A stretch of 64,000 nt of DNA from a virus. How positions within the stretch are numbered: position 1 is the first letter of the stretch; each line of letters opens with the position of its first letter. The position numbers and the translations under genes were made by a program. Below are positions 30,161 to 37,376 of the stretch, one piece after another. Where the stretch lies: positions 1 through 64,000 of the IMG/VR virus record IMGVR_UViG_3300044977_000034; one strand, written 5' to 3'. A model generated the notes under the pieces. That model was not told where the DNA came from. It was given only the letters and a program-made list of their open reading frames with translations, and ran no database searches.

Positions 30161-31069
30161 ATGCGTGACCTACACCGAGAAATTACCGACAAAATCCTCG
30201 CCCAGCTCAAGACGGGCGTGGCGCCCTGGCGCAAGCCCTGGTCTGAGCACGTCCAGGCGCACGGTTCCGTGATGCCGCGCAACGCCGTCACCGGCCGCGC
30301 CTATTCGGGCGCCAACGTCCTGTTGTTGTGGGGCGTAGCGCAGACTGAGGGCTACGGCCCGAGGTGGCTGACGTTCAAACAGGCCAAGGCGGCTGGCGGG
30401 ACTGTGCGCGCGGGCGAGCACGGCGTGGCCGTGATCTTCGTCAAGCGCATGCTGGTGCGCGATCGAAAGGACCCGGACGCGCACAAGACGATCGGTTTTC
30501 TCAAGGCCTATACCGTGTTCAACACGGCCCAGTGCGACGGCTTGCCGGACTCGGTCCTGGGCATTGGCGAGGCTCCCCTGCACCGCCCGGTGAACCCGGA
30601 CGGGCGCGATGCTGACCTCGATGCCTTCGTCGCGGCGACCGAAATTCGCTTTGTCGAGCAAGGCATCAAAGCCCAATATTCGCCCCTGTTCGACCGCATC
30701 GAGATGCCGCCTTTCGCCCAGTTCAAGGGCGCCCATCCGTACTACGCGACCATGTTCCATGAGATGGGGCACGCCACCGGCCACAAGAGCCGCCTGGACC
30801 GCAACCTCAACAACAAATTCGGCGACCGCTCCTATGCGGCCGAGGAGCTAATCGCCGAGCTAACGTCGGCCTTTGTGTGCGCGGAGTGGGGCATCGACAT
30901 GGGCGAGGCTCCGGCCGCCTACATCGAGACCTGGGTCTCGCTCCTGGCCGAGAAGGAAACGGCGATCGTGACCGCCGCTGCGGCGGCCTCGCGCGCGGTG
31001 GAGTGGATGCGGGGCGCGGCGAGCGCCGAGGAGGCGGACGAGGACGAACCCCTGCCCATGGCCGCCTAA
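30161..31069 (+). CDS. ArdC-like antirestriction protein (zincin)
   Basis: 302 aa from ATG 30161 after GGAGTCGAA. The N-terminal part (DLHREITDKILAQLKTGVAP, then GRAYSGANVLLLWGV and WLTFKQAKAAGG) is the ArdC N-terminal ssDNA-binding-type domain. The C-terminal part has HEMGH (residues 200-204) and, about 30 residues later, EELIAELTSAFVCAEWGI, the zincin metallopeptidase layout of the ArdC C-terminal domain. ArdC-type proteins protect incoming DNA from restriction. The first promoter-linked gene in this stretch, consistent with early action. Confidence 0.85.
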   Translation: MRDLHREITDKILAQLKTGVAPWRKPWSEHVQAHGSVMPRNAVTGRAYSGANVLLLWGVAQTEGYGPRWLTFKQAKAAGGTVRAGEHGVAVIFVKRMLVRDRKDPDAHKTIGFLKAYTVFNTAQCDGLPDSVLGIGEAPLHRPVNPDGRDADLDAFVAATEIRFVEQGIKAQYSPLFDRIEMPPFAQFKGAHPYYATMFHEMGHATGHKSRLDRNLNNKFGDRSYAAEELIAELTSAFVCAEWGIDMGEAPAAYIETWVSLLAEKETAIVTAAAAASRAVEWMRGAASAEEADEDEPLPMAA

Positions 31070-31093
31070 TTCAATCCTGAGAGGAGTCGAGCA

Positions 31094-31324
31094 ATGTCTA
31101 AGCCACAGTACGTCGTAGTGATCACCTTCGCCAACGGTTCGATCGATCGCCTATCGTTCGATCGCTGGTCCCAGTGCCGGGACGTCTGCCAACACGGCAT
31201 CAGCTACAGCGGCGGTCGCGTGCGCCGCGTCGAGGTGGATTGCGCCGCGCTTGGCGGCGGCCTGCGGGCTATGTGGGACGTCTCGTGGACGGCCGAGAGT
31301 CAGCACGCTGGTCTGTACAACTAA
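31094..31324 (+). CDS. Small early protein, 76 aa
   Basis: GGAGTCGAG (31083-31091) precedes ATG 31094. SKPQYVVVITFANGSIDRLS, then GGRVRRVEVDCAALGGGLRA; beta-rich. TAA 31322-31324 is followed immediately by ribozyme 3. Function unknown. Confidence 0.75.
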   Translation: MSKPQYVVVITFANGSIDRLSFDRWSQCRDVCQHGISYSGGRVRRVEVDCAALGGGLRAMWDVSWTAESQHAGLYN

Positions 31325-31386
31325 GGGCGAAACGGCGGCCGAGCGATCGGCCGTTGTCGCGGCGTAAGGCGCCGCCTGATGAGCCT
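31325..31386 (+). ncRNA. Type II hammerhead ribozyme 3
   Basis: Stem II 5' strand GGGC (31325-31328, directly after the stop codon), GAAA (31329-31332), stem III of 10 bp with two G-U pairs (31333-31342 with 31347-31356) capped by a GCGA tetraloop, GTC (31356-31358, cut after C31358), stem I of 6 bp (GCGGCG 31359-31364 with CGCCGC 31370-31375, loop TAAGG), core CTGATGA (31376-31382), stem II 3' strand GCCT (31383-31386, one G-U pair). It ends 5 nt before GGAGTCGAA of the next gene. Confidence 0.92.
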
Positions 31387-31401
31387 AAACAGGAGTCGAA
31401 A

Positions 31402-31905
31402 ATGATTAGTGACGAAGACAAGCTTGCGGCGGCCGAGGCGCTCGACCGGGCCTATGCAAAGGCGGAGGCCTTTGACGCGGCGCAAGAGGAAGACCGCAAA
31501 TTGGATGCCTACGGGCATCTGACGTGGACGCTTGGGGATGACGATTGGATGGCGTGTTTCGACGCCGTCCGGATAGGCTCCGAGATCGCCTACCACGTCG
31601 TGGTCGACTGTGAGTCGGGCGGTTTTATCTCCACAATCGAGAAGGGCGTCGTGCCAGTTAGCGAGGCCGCGCGCCTCATTAATCTGCCGAGCCAGTACGT
31701 TGATATGGCGATCGAGAACCATCTCGACGCGCGCCGTAAACGCGAACCCGTGGGCCGGTTCGCCTATCGCGGCTGCGAGAAGCGCTGGGCGCGACATATC
31801 AAGCAGCTCATCAAGCAAAAGCCGGAGCCCCAGGACGATGACGTCGAGGACGTTGACCAAGCGGCCGAGCTACGCAAGGCGGCGCTGAATCGGGGGCAAC
31901 CATGA
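31402..31905 (+). CDS. Early protein, 167 aa
   Basis: ATG 31402 follows GGAGTCGAA (31392-31400). Acidic, with LDAYGHLTWTLGDDDWMACF, EIAYHVVVDCESGGFISTIE, then FAYRGCEKRWARHIKQLIKQ and an Asp/Glu tail. Function unknown. Upstream frame is shadow of the previous gene and ribozyme. Confidence 0.75.
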   Translation: MISDEDKLAAAEALDRAYAKAEAFDAAQEEDRKLDAYGHLTWTLGDDDWMACFDAVRIGSEIAYHVVVDCESGGFISTIEKGVVPVSEAARLINLPSQYVDMAIENHLDARRKREPVGRFAYRGCEKRWARHIKQLIKQKPEPQDDDVEDVDQAAELRKAALNRGQP

Positions 31906-32135
31906 GCCAAGTTATATTCACGCGCTGGTGCCTGGACCCCAAGGGGCGCACGCCGGTCTCGGTTGACCCGGCGCGCGTCGATTGCACCGAGCACTACGGC
32001 GATGCTTTCCAGGCGCCCTACGCTGACGGTGAAGCCTTCCCGGCGGCCACGCGGGTCATCATGAAGGGCAAGCAAGAATATGTCGTCCAAGGGGCTCTGG
32101 CTGACGTCGTGGCGCGCCTGAACGTCAACGACTGA
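31902..32135 (+). CDS. Small early protein, 77 aa
   Basis: ATGA overlap with the previous gene. SQVIFTRWCLDPKGRTPVSV, then FPAATRVIMKGKQEYVVQGA and LADVVARLNVND. 'IMKGKQEY-V-G....V...LN' is familiar from small phage proteins. Function unknown. Confidence 0.75.
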   Translation: MSQVIFTRWCLDPKGRTPVSVDPARVDCTEHYGDAFQAPYADGEAFPAATRVIMKGKQEYVVQGALADVVARLNVND

Positions 32136-32209
32136 GAACGCGAGCGGGACGGCGTCGAGCAATCGTCGCCGCCTCGCGGGCGCTCTTGCCCGGTTAAGGA
32201 GTCGAACCC

Positions 32210-32512
32210 ATGCAGAAAGTAGCCGAAAAAACGATCAAACCCACCGAGCTGGTGAGCGAGGGGAGCTGGGGCTCCCGGCGTCTCGGCAAGCACGCCTCGA
32301 CCATGACGCTGTACGCGGACGGTCCCCATTACACGATCGAGTGGGACATCCCCGCGCTCGATGAGGTCGAGCACATAGGCCTGACGTTCGAGCACAAAAC
32401 GCTGACCGATTACGACGGCATCATGTCGCTGCCACGCGAGGCGGTCGCGTTCCTGCGCGAGCAGGGCTTCATCGTGCCTCGCGAGTTCGAGGACGACGAG
32501 GCGCTGTCGTGA
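32210..32512 (+). CDS. Early protein, 100 aa
   Basis: GGAGTCGAA (32198-32206) precedes ATG 32210. The 74-nt gap before it folds into a GC-rich imperfect hairpin without hammerhead core. GSWGSRRLGKHASTMTLYAD, PHYTIEWDIPALDEVEHIGL, then LPREAVAFLREQGFIVP. Function unknown. Confidence 0.75.
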   Translation: MQKVAEKTIKPTELVSEGSWGSRRLGKHASTMTLYADGPHYTIEWDIPALDEVEHIGLTFEHKTLTDYDGIMSLPREAVAFLREQGFIVPREFEDDEALS

Positions 32513-32730
32513 ACCCGGAGCTGGACAAGCGCCGGGATGCCCTCCTGCGGGCGATCTCCGCGCCCGATCTATATCGGATGCGCGCGGCGGTCGATGGGTG
32601 CTGGACGCGCGAGCTGGGCGACTTCAACGTGGTGAACGTGCGCTATTTCATCGCCGCCAACTGGCACCGCTACGCCGACGAGATTCGGCGGTGGTGCGAG
32701 TTCACGCTCACGGGCGAATCGACGCTCTAA
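32509..32730 (+). CDS. Small early protein, 73 aa
   Basis: GTG start in a GTGA overlap. NPELDKRRDALLRAISAPDL, then NVRYFIAANWHRYADEIRRW. Helical. Function unknown. Confidence 0.7.
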   Translation: MNPELDKRRDALLRAISAPDLYRMRAAVDGCWTRELGDFNVVNVRYFIAANWHRYADEIRRWCEFTLTGESTL

Positions 32731-32750
32731 AAATAAAAACAGTCGCCATG

Positions 32751-32806
32751 TTGCCTCTTTTCGCATAGCATGCCATATCAGGACCGGGCGGCGCCTACCG
32801 CCCGGT
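32751..32806 (+). promoter_or_regulatory. Promoter and leader hairpin (copy of the 30081 unit)
   Basis: TTGCCT (32751-32756), a 17-nt spacer, CATATC (32774-32779). The 21 nt leading into the -35 box (ending GCCATGTTG) nearly match those at 30081. The leader is ACCGGGCGG-loop CGCCTA-CCGCCCGGT (32783-32806), with the same loop as the 30113 hairpin but a different, fully paired stem, then TTTTCTTTT and GGAGTCGAA. Confidence 0.55.
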
Positions 32807-32826
32807 TTTCTTTTGGAGTCGAAATT

Positions 32827-33030
32827 ATGTCCCGTATTGGAATCCTGCGACAAGCGCGCCGCCTCGCGCGCATGCCCAACCCCGAGGCGCGGCTCGCCTC
32901 TCTCGATCGCATCGCAGCCATTCTTGAGAAGGCCTGCGAGCGCAATGCGCGCCAACGTGCGCTGGCTAAATTCCAGCCGCGCGTCATCCCCTCAAAGCGC
33001 ATCTACACGCGCAAAGGGAGGCCGCAATGA
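32827..33030 (+). CDS. Small basic protein, 67 aa
   Basis: GGAGTCGAA (32815-32823) then ATG 32827. SRIGILRQARRLARMPNPEA, RLASLDRIAAILEKACERNA, basic C-terminus. Possibly nucleic-acid binding. It precedes the helicase genes with an ATGA overlap. Function unknown. Confidence 0.7.
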   Translation: MSRIGILRQARRLARMPNPEARLASLDRIAAILEKACERNARQRALAKFQPRVIPSKRIYTRKGRPQ

Positions 33031-33371
33031 TCACGATCACGCAAGAGGGCGGCCGGTACGTCGCCCGATTCGCTTTCGACTACGCGACCAAGGATTTGGT
33101 GAAGGCGGCCGGATTCAGGTTCGACGGCGTCCGCAAAATCTGGTGGACCGACAAGGCCGAGATCGCCGCGCAAGTTTCGGCCGATCCTGGCGAGCTGGCG
33201 GCGCGTCTCAACGCCGAGCGGCAGGCGCAACATCAGGCTCGCGAGGCGTCAATTGTCGCATCGCACGCGACCGATGCCGCGATCGAGATTCCGGTGCCGC
33301 AGGGGCTCGAATATTTGCCCTACCAAAAGGCAGGCATCGCTTACGCGCTCCGAGTTTTCGGGGACCTCTGA
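33027..33371 (+). CDS. N-terminal fragment of split SNF2-family helicase
   Basis: 114 aa. YVARFAFDYATKDLVKAAGF, then FRFDGVRKIWWTDKAEIAAQ is a small N-terminal module that precedes SMARCAL1-like phage helicases. It ends IPVPQGLEYLPYQKAGIAYA-LR-VFGDL. 'LPYQKAGIAYAL' is the Q-motif that in intact proteins leads straight into the Walker A region, which here begins the gene at 33744. The last few codons after YALR appear non-native. Split by the HNH gene at 33371. Confidence 0.8.
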   Translation: MITITQEGGRYVARFAFDYATKDLVKAAGFRFDGVRKIWWTDKAEIAAQVSADPGELAARLNAERQAQHQAREASIVASHATDAAIEIPVPQGLEYLPYQKAGIAYALRVFGDL

Positions 33372-33754
33372 TGCCCGTCGCGATCGTCTGCGCGATTTGT
33401 TCGACGCAATTTTTTGTGGTGCCGAGCCGCGTCAAAAAGGGCGCGAAATATTGCAGCTACGCTTGCCACCAGATTGGCGAGGGCCGCAAGGGCGGCACTG
33501 CCCGAGGCGAACAAGTCAAGCAGGCGAGCAAGGGCAAGACTTACACCAAGACCAAAGGGCGCCACACGCATCGTGTCGTCGCCGAGAAGGTTCTCGGGCG
33601 GCCACTGCGTCCAAAAGAAACCGTCCACCACGCGGACGAAAACATACTGAACAATGACCCCGGCAACATCGAAGTCCTGCCGGACCAAGCAACCCATATG
33701 CAGAAGCATCGCAAAGCGCTGCTGGCTGCCAGGAAGGTGAAACATGGCTACTGA
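33371..33754 (+). CDS. HNH endonuclease inserted in the helicase gene
   Basis: 127 aa. ATG 33371 shares a base with the TGA of the helicase N-fragment (TGATG). An N-terminal treble-clef zinc finger (CAIC and CSYAC, about residues 8-32), a basic linker, then HRVVAEKVLGRPLRPKETVH, HADENILNNDPGNIEVL and HMQKH, the HNH active site. Its stop overlaps the ATG of the helicase C-fragment by 11 nt. Insertion exactly between Q-motif and Walker A marks it as a homing endonuclease. The roughly 390-bp insert is almost entirely coding, leaving no room for a group I intron core. Confidence 0.85.
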   Translation: MPVAIVCAICSTQFFVVPSRVKKGAKYCSYACHQIGEGRKGGTARGEQVKQASKGKTYTKTKGRHTHRVVAEKVLGRPLRPKETVHHADENILNNDPGNIEVLPDQATHMQKHRKALLAARKVKHGY

Positions 33755-35399
33755 TGGCGTATTGATCGGCGACGAAATGGGATTAGGAAAAACAATACAG
33801 GCGCTTGGTATCGTCAATGCGGTTCCGAGCATTAAGTCGGTACTTGTTATATGCCCTGCCTCGCTAAAACTAAACTGGCTGCGCGAGGCCCAGAAGTGGC
33901 TTGTGCGCCCAGTGACAGTGGGCGTTGCTAATGGATCGTTTCCAACGACTGACGTCGTGATTGTCAATTACGACGTGCTGACCAAGTTCGACGCCCAGAT
34001 CAAAGCGGTGAACTGGGACCTCGCGATTCTCGACGAATGTCATTTTGCCAAGAACGCCAAGGCGCAGCGGACTCAGGCGATATTCGGCAAGTGGGACGCT
34101 GAGACGAAGGCGTGGAAGGTCGCGCCGGTTCGCGCCGCGCGCCGCCTGTTTTTGACCGGCACGCCCATCCTGAACCGGCCAAAAGAACTGTGGACGATTG
34201 TCCACGCGCTGGACCGGCAAGGGCTGGGTGCCAATTGGAGGGCGTTCCACACTCGCTATTGCGCTGGTCACCAGACCCGGCACGGTTGGGATATCGACGG
34301 CGCATCGAACCTCGCCGAGCTGAATAGCAAGCTTCGCGCGGCGTTCATGATTCGCCGCCTCAAGAGCGAGGTTCTCACCGAGCTACCGCCCAAGCGCCGA
34401 CAGGTGATCGTGCTTGAGCCGTCGAAAAAGGCGCGCGCCCTGATCGAGCGGCAGAACGCCCTCGCCGATCGCGTCAGCAAGGCCAAGGAAGCCCTCCAGG
34501 CGTCGAAGGCCTCAGAGGACCCCAAGGCGTTCGAGGCGGCTGTAGCCGCCCTGGAGGACGCCTCTGGGGCCGCTTTCGAGGAGATGAGCGCGCTCCGGCA
34601 CGAGATCGCCCTGGCCAAGCTTCCCCAGGTCATCGAGCACGTTCGCGATGCCCTGGACGGCAGCGAGGGCAAGATCATTGTTTTCGCCCACCACCGGGAT
34701 GTGGTCGAAGCCCTGGCGAAAGAGTTTTCCGACGTCGGCGCCGTCAAGCTTATGGGCGGCGATAGCGCTGACGACAAACAGTCGGCGGTCGATCGCTTCC
34801 AGACTGATCCGAGCTGCCGCGTGTTTGTCGGTTCGATCAAGGCGGCAGGCGTAGGCATTACTCTGACGGCGGCGACTCACGTTCTGTTCGCGGAGCAGGA
34901 CTGGACTCCTGGCTGGAATCAGCAGGCCGAGGACAGGGCGCACCGCATCGGGCAGCGCGAGTCGGTGCTCATCCAATACGTGGTGCTCGACGGTTCGTTG
35001 GATGCGCACATTGCGCAAGTCAATGTCGATAAGGCGGCCATTGCCGACAAGGCGCTCGACAAGCCGGGGGCCGCGCTCGTCGCGCTCGCCGAGTTGGTGA
35101 CGCCACCGGCTCCCAAAGCCCCAGAGAGCCTCGTGGAGCCGCGTCCGGCCGCTCCGGCTCCCAGCCTAGCCCCGGAGGTCGTGGAGGCGGTCCACGCTGG
35201 TCTGAAGGTGATTGCGGGCCTATGCGACGGCGCCCAGGCGCTCGACGATCACGGGTTCAACAAGCTGGACAGCACGTTTGGCAAGAGCCTTGCGGCGGCG
35301 CCGTTCCTTTCGCCGCGTCAGGCCGATCACGGGCGGCGCCTCTGCATCAAGTATGGGCGGCAGCTCCCGGCCGATTTGCTGGCGACCATCAAAGGCTGA
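33744..35399 (+). CDS. SNF2-family helicase, C-terminal fragment (motor)
   Basis: 551 aa. It starts MATDGVLIGDEMGLGKT (Walker A), then DECH (residues 97-100, Walker B), LFLTGTPILNRP (motif III), KIIVFAHHRD and AAGVGITLTAATHVLFAEQD plus RAHRIGQ (motifs V and VI). All motor motifs are present. Only the Q-motif and N-terminal domain lie on the separate 33027 gene. The Ala/Pro-rich linker (about 448-490) is followed by a small C-terminal domain. The first 200 bp have lower GC than the rest, as expected for co-conversion next to a homing site. Probably aids replication or recombination. Confidence 0.88.
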   Translation: MATDGVLIGDEMGLGKTIQALGIVNAVPSIKSVLVICPASLKLNWLREAQKWLVRPVTVGVANGSFPTTDVVIVNYDVLTKFDAQIKAVNWDLAILDECHFAKNAKAQRTQAIFGKWDAETKAWKVAPVRAARRLFLTGTPILNRPKELWTIVHALDRQGLGANWRAFHTRYCAGHQTRHGWDIDGASNLAELNSKLRAAFMIRRLKSEVLTELPPKRRQVIVLEPSKKARALIERQNALADRVSKAKEALQASKASEDPKAFEAAVAALEDASGAAFEEMSALRHEIALAKLPQVIEHVRDALDGSEGKIIVFAHHRDVVEALAKEFSDVGAVKLMGGDSADDKQSAVDRFQTDPSCRVFVGSIKAAGVGITLTAATHVLFAEQDWTPGWNQQAEDRAHRIGQRESVLIQYVVLDGSLDAHIAQVNVDKAAIADKALDKPGAALVALAELVTPPAPKAPESLVEPRPAAPAPSLAPEVVEAVHAGLKVIAGLCDGAQALDDHGFNKLDSTFGKSLAAAPFLSPRQADHGRRLCIKYGRQLPADLLATIKG

Positions 35400-35410
35400 A
35401 GGCCAGCGCG

Positions 35411-35434
35411 CGCGCCTCGACGTTTCGGGGCGCG
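35411..35434 (+). promoter_or_regulatory. Intercistronic hairpin
   Basis: CGCGCCTCGA, loop CGTT, TCGGGGCGCG: a 10-bp stem with one G-T pair between the helicase stop and the gene at 35472, followed by a second small stem (GCGGGC-CCGCCC). No T-tract. A processing or stability element is possible. Confidence 0.5.
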
Positions 35435-35471
35435 GTCGCGGGCAATCCGCCCGGTAGAGAGAGTCGAACCA

Positions 35472-35720
35472 ATGGACATCACAAAAGACGGCGCCATCGC
35501 GCGTGCGAAGGCGGTGGCGGGGTTTTCGGTGAACGCCGTACACCACATCACCCAGGACGATTGGGCGGCCCTTGGGCATGCCCTCCTGGGCATCGAGCGG
35601 ACGTTGGGCGAGCTACGCGAATATTGGGAGACGAAGGAGGAGACTCCGCCGCGCTTCAATATGTTCGCGATCCGCGTGACCCACGACGATGACGTCGAAG
35701 AGCGCGGATCGGAGGGCTGA
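35472..35720 (+). CDS. Small early protein, 82 aa
   Basis: GAGTCGAA (35461-35468) precedes ATG 35472. DITKDGAIARAKAVAGFSVN, then WAALGHALLGIERTLGELRE. Function unknown. Confidence 0.7.
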   Translation: MDITKDGAIARAKAVAGFSVNAVHHITQDDWAALGHALLGIERTLGELREYWETKEETPPRFNMFAIRVTHDDDVEERGSEG

Positions 35721-35724
35721 AGCA

Positions 35725-35922
35725 ATGACTGCACGATGGACAATCTACCTTCGCCAAACGCCCAAGGGCTGGGAGTGGGGGCGCAAGCCAGACGTCATGC
35801 ACTGGGGGCCTTACAAGACCAAAGGTCACGCGACCAGTGCGGCCAAGCGGTCGATCAATCCGGTTGTCGGCGGCAAGACCCAACCCTCCGATTGGAATTT
35901 CGTCGTCGTGGCGGAGGGCTGA
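35725..35922 (+). CDS. Small early protein, 65 aa
   Basis: GGAGGGC precedes ATG 35725, preferred over the upstream ATG at 35689, which overlaps the previous gene. MTARWTIYLRQTPKGWEWGR, then MHWGPYKTKGHATSAAKRSI. Function unknown. Confidence 0.7.
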   Translation: MTARWTIYLRQTPKGWEWGRKPDVMHWGPYKTKGHATSAAKRSINPVVGGKTQPSDWNFVVVAEG

Positions 35923-35925
35923 CCA

Positions 35926-36408
35926 ATGGACCTAGAACAGATGCTCAAGCTTGCCGAGGATCAGGCGCGGCGCGTCCTGATTGGCACGCGCGAAGAGCTG
36001 ATGCCGATATGGCTCGTCCAGTCGGAGGGCAAGGTCGAGGTCACCGCCACGCCATGGGCGAATAACAACCAAAAGCGTATGACGGTCGAATTTATGCGGA
36101 GGCGGATGCGCGAGCAAAACGCGACCGCCTACAGCCTCCTGACTGAGGCTTGGTACAGCGTGATTTCTGTCTTGGAGGCGGCCAAGGAATACACCGGACC
36201 GCCGCCGAGCGAGCGCGCCGATCGCAAAGAGGCGGTTGTCGCCATGGCCGCCGATCGCGACGGCAAGCACATTTACCGGCACTGGGAGATCATCCGCGAC
36301 CATCAAGGGCGCACGCGCGAGCTGCGGCGCCTGGACGGTCCCGAGGACCTGATCTCGTCGGGGATCTTCGACAACCTCCTGATGGACGATCGCGGGAGGG
36401 CGAATTGA
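35926..36408 (+). CDS. Early protein, 160 aa
   Basis: MDLEQMLKLAEDQARRVLIG, EELMPIWLVQSEGKVEVTAT, then YSLLTEAWYSVISVLEA and KHIYRHWEIIRDHQGRTREL. A compact alpha/beta domain ('MPIW-----G----I-TPW' pattern) seen in other phage early regions. Function unknown. Confidence 0.75.
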   Translation: MDLEQMLKLAEDQARRVLIGTREELMPIWLVQSEGKVEVTATPWANNNQKRMTVEFMRRRMREQNATAYSLLTEAWYSVISVLEAAKEYTGPPPSERADRKEAVVAMAADRDGKHIYRHWEIIRDHQGRTRELRRLDGPEDLISSGIFDNLLMDDRGRAN

Positions 36409-36620
36409 GGCAGCGCTACACGATCGATCTGGAGCGGGTTCCGGTCCAACACCTCACACTCACGGTTGTCGCGGAGGGCATCGCCGAGGCTCAACGCAAA
36501 GCGCTGGCCCATATGCGCGACTATCCCGAGCAATGGGTGACCGAGGAGCATCCGCTGTCTGACGCGCGGGTGACCAAGGTCATCTGTCACGCTGGCGAGG
36601 CGCCCGATGAGCAGGATTAG
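36405..36620 (+). CDS. Small early protein, 71 aa
   Basis: TTG 36405 overlaps the previous TGA (TTGA). MRQRYTIDLERVPVQHLTLT, VVAEGIAEAQRKALAHMRDY, then WVTEEHPLSDARVTKVI. No alternative ATG covers the domain. It overlaps the next gene by 14 nt. Function unknown. Confidence 0.65.
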   Translation: MRQRYTIDLERVPVQHLTLTVVAEGIAEAQRKALAHMRDYPEQWVTEEHPLSDARVTKVICHAGEAPDEQD

Positions 36621-36885
36621 GCGCCGCGTCTACCCAAAACATAGCGGGGACGCCTACGACCGATTCCTTACCGAGCGGTCGCGCGGCCAGGACGGCGAGT
36701 TCTCGTTCGAGCGATTCGTCGCGCTGATCGACTCGCTCGACTGCCCGCCCGACACGATCCCCAAGGACGGGAACAACGGGACCAAGCGCATGACCGCCGG
36801 GATTCTTCTGCGGTCATGGTTCGCGGACGGCGTGCTCCGTTTTCGAGACGGCTCGACCGTCCAGCTAAATCTTGAGGACTCGTAA
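36607..36885 (+). CDS. Early protein, 92 aa
   Basis: MSRIRRRVYPKHSGDAYDRF, then FSFERFVALIDSLDCPPD and GILLRSWFADGVLRFRDGST. Function unknown. Confidence 0.7.
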   Translation: MSRIRRRVYPKHSGDAYDRFLTERSRGQDGEFSFERFVALIDSLDCPPDTIPKDGNNGTKRMTAGILLRSWFADGVLRFRDGSTVQLNLEDS

Positions 36886-36886
36886 A

Positions 36887-37114
36887 ATGATGCAAGTTAC
36901 TAAGATGCGCCGAGGCTGGCGCCTGCGGCTCACCGACAATGAAATGGAGATGCTGCGGCATGCCGTCGCGCGCGGCCTCCCAGACTTCCAACGCGTGAAC
37001 GTCCGCGAGCGGCTGCCCTACAAAGTGCGCAAGGTGCTCATGCATGACCCTCGTTGGGCGCTGCCGCACGGCCCGCTCGTTCCTGACGAAGACAGGAGGC
37101 TGCATGAGCAATGA
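36887..37114 (+). CDS. Small early protein, 75 aa
   Basis: ATG 36887 after TTGAGGACTCG. MMQVTKMRRGWRLRLTDNEM, RVNVRERLPYKVRKVLMHDP. Short basic alpha/beta protein, unknown. Confidence 0.65.
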   Translation: MMQVTKMRRGWRLRLTDNEMEMLRHAVARGLPDFQRVNVRERLPYKVRKVLMHDPRWALPHGPLVPDEDRRLHEQ

Positions 37115-37376
37115 GATTATCGACACTTGGTTCAGGCTTCACGATGCGATGTTCCGCGACGGGCACCCCGGCGACGTAACCGCGCTGCGTCCGCCGTCGC
37201 TGCGTGACGCCTGCTATGCGCGCGCGCTCGCGGCGCGGAAACAGGATACCGAGACGACGCCCGAGACGATCGAGGCGTTTGTGAATGGGCTTGAGCTGGG
37301 CGCATTGAGCGCGCTGCGCGCGGCCTGGAAGGTGCAGCATGCGCGGGCGGAGCCATATCCGCCGCAGGAGGGCTAG
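37104..37376 (+). CDS. Early protein, 90 aa
   Basis: AGGAGG precedes ATG 37104. MSNEIIDTWFRLHDAMFRDG, ALRPPSLRDACYARALAARK, then TIEAFVNGLELGALSALRAA. Last gene of the plus operon; its stop meets the convergent methyltransferase by a 4-nt overlap. Function unknown. Confidence 0.7.
   Translation: MSNEIIDTWFRLHDAMFRDGHPGDVTALRPPSLRDACYARALAARKQDTETTPETIEAFVNGLELGALSALRAAWKVQHARAEPYPPQEG

Noticed and set aside
32136-32209. GC-rich gap before the gene at 32210 as a fourth hammerhead
   Set aside because: It folds into an imperfect hairpin but has no GAAA-stem-GTC or CTGANGA.
33350-33754. Group I intron hypothesis for the helicase interruption
   Set aside because: The HNH ORF uses almost the whole insert and overlaps both helicase fragments, leaving no room for an intron ribozyme core.
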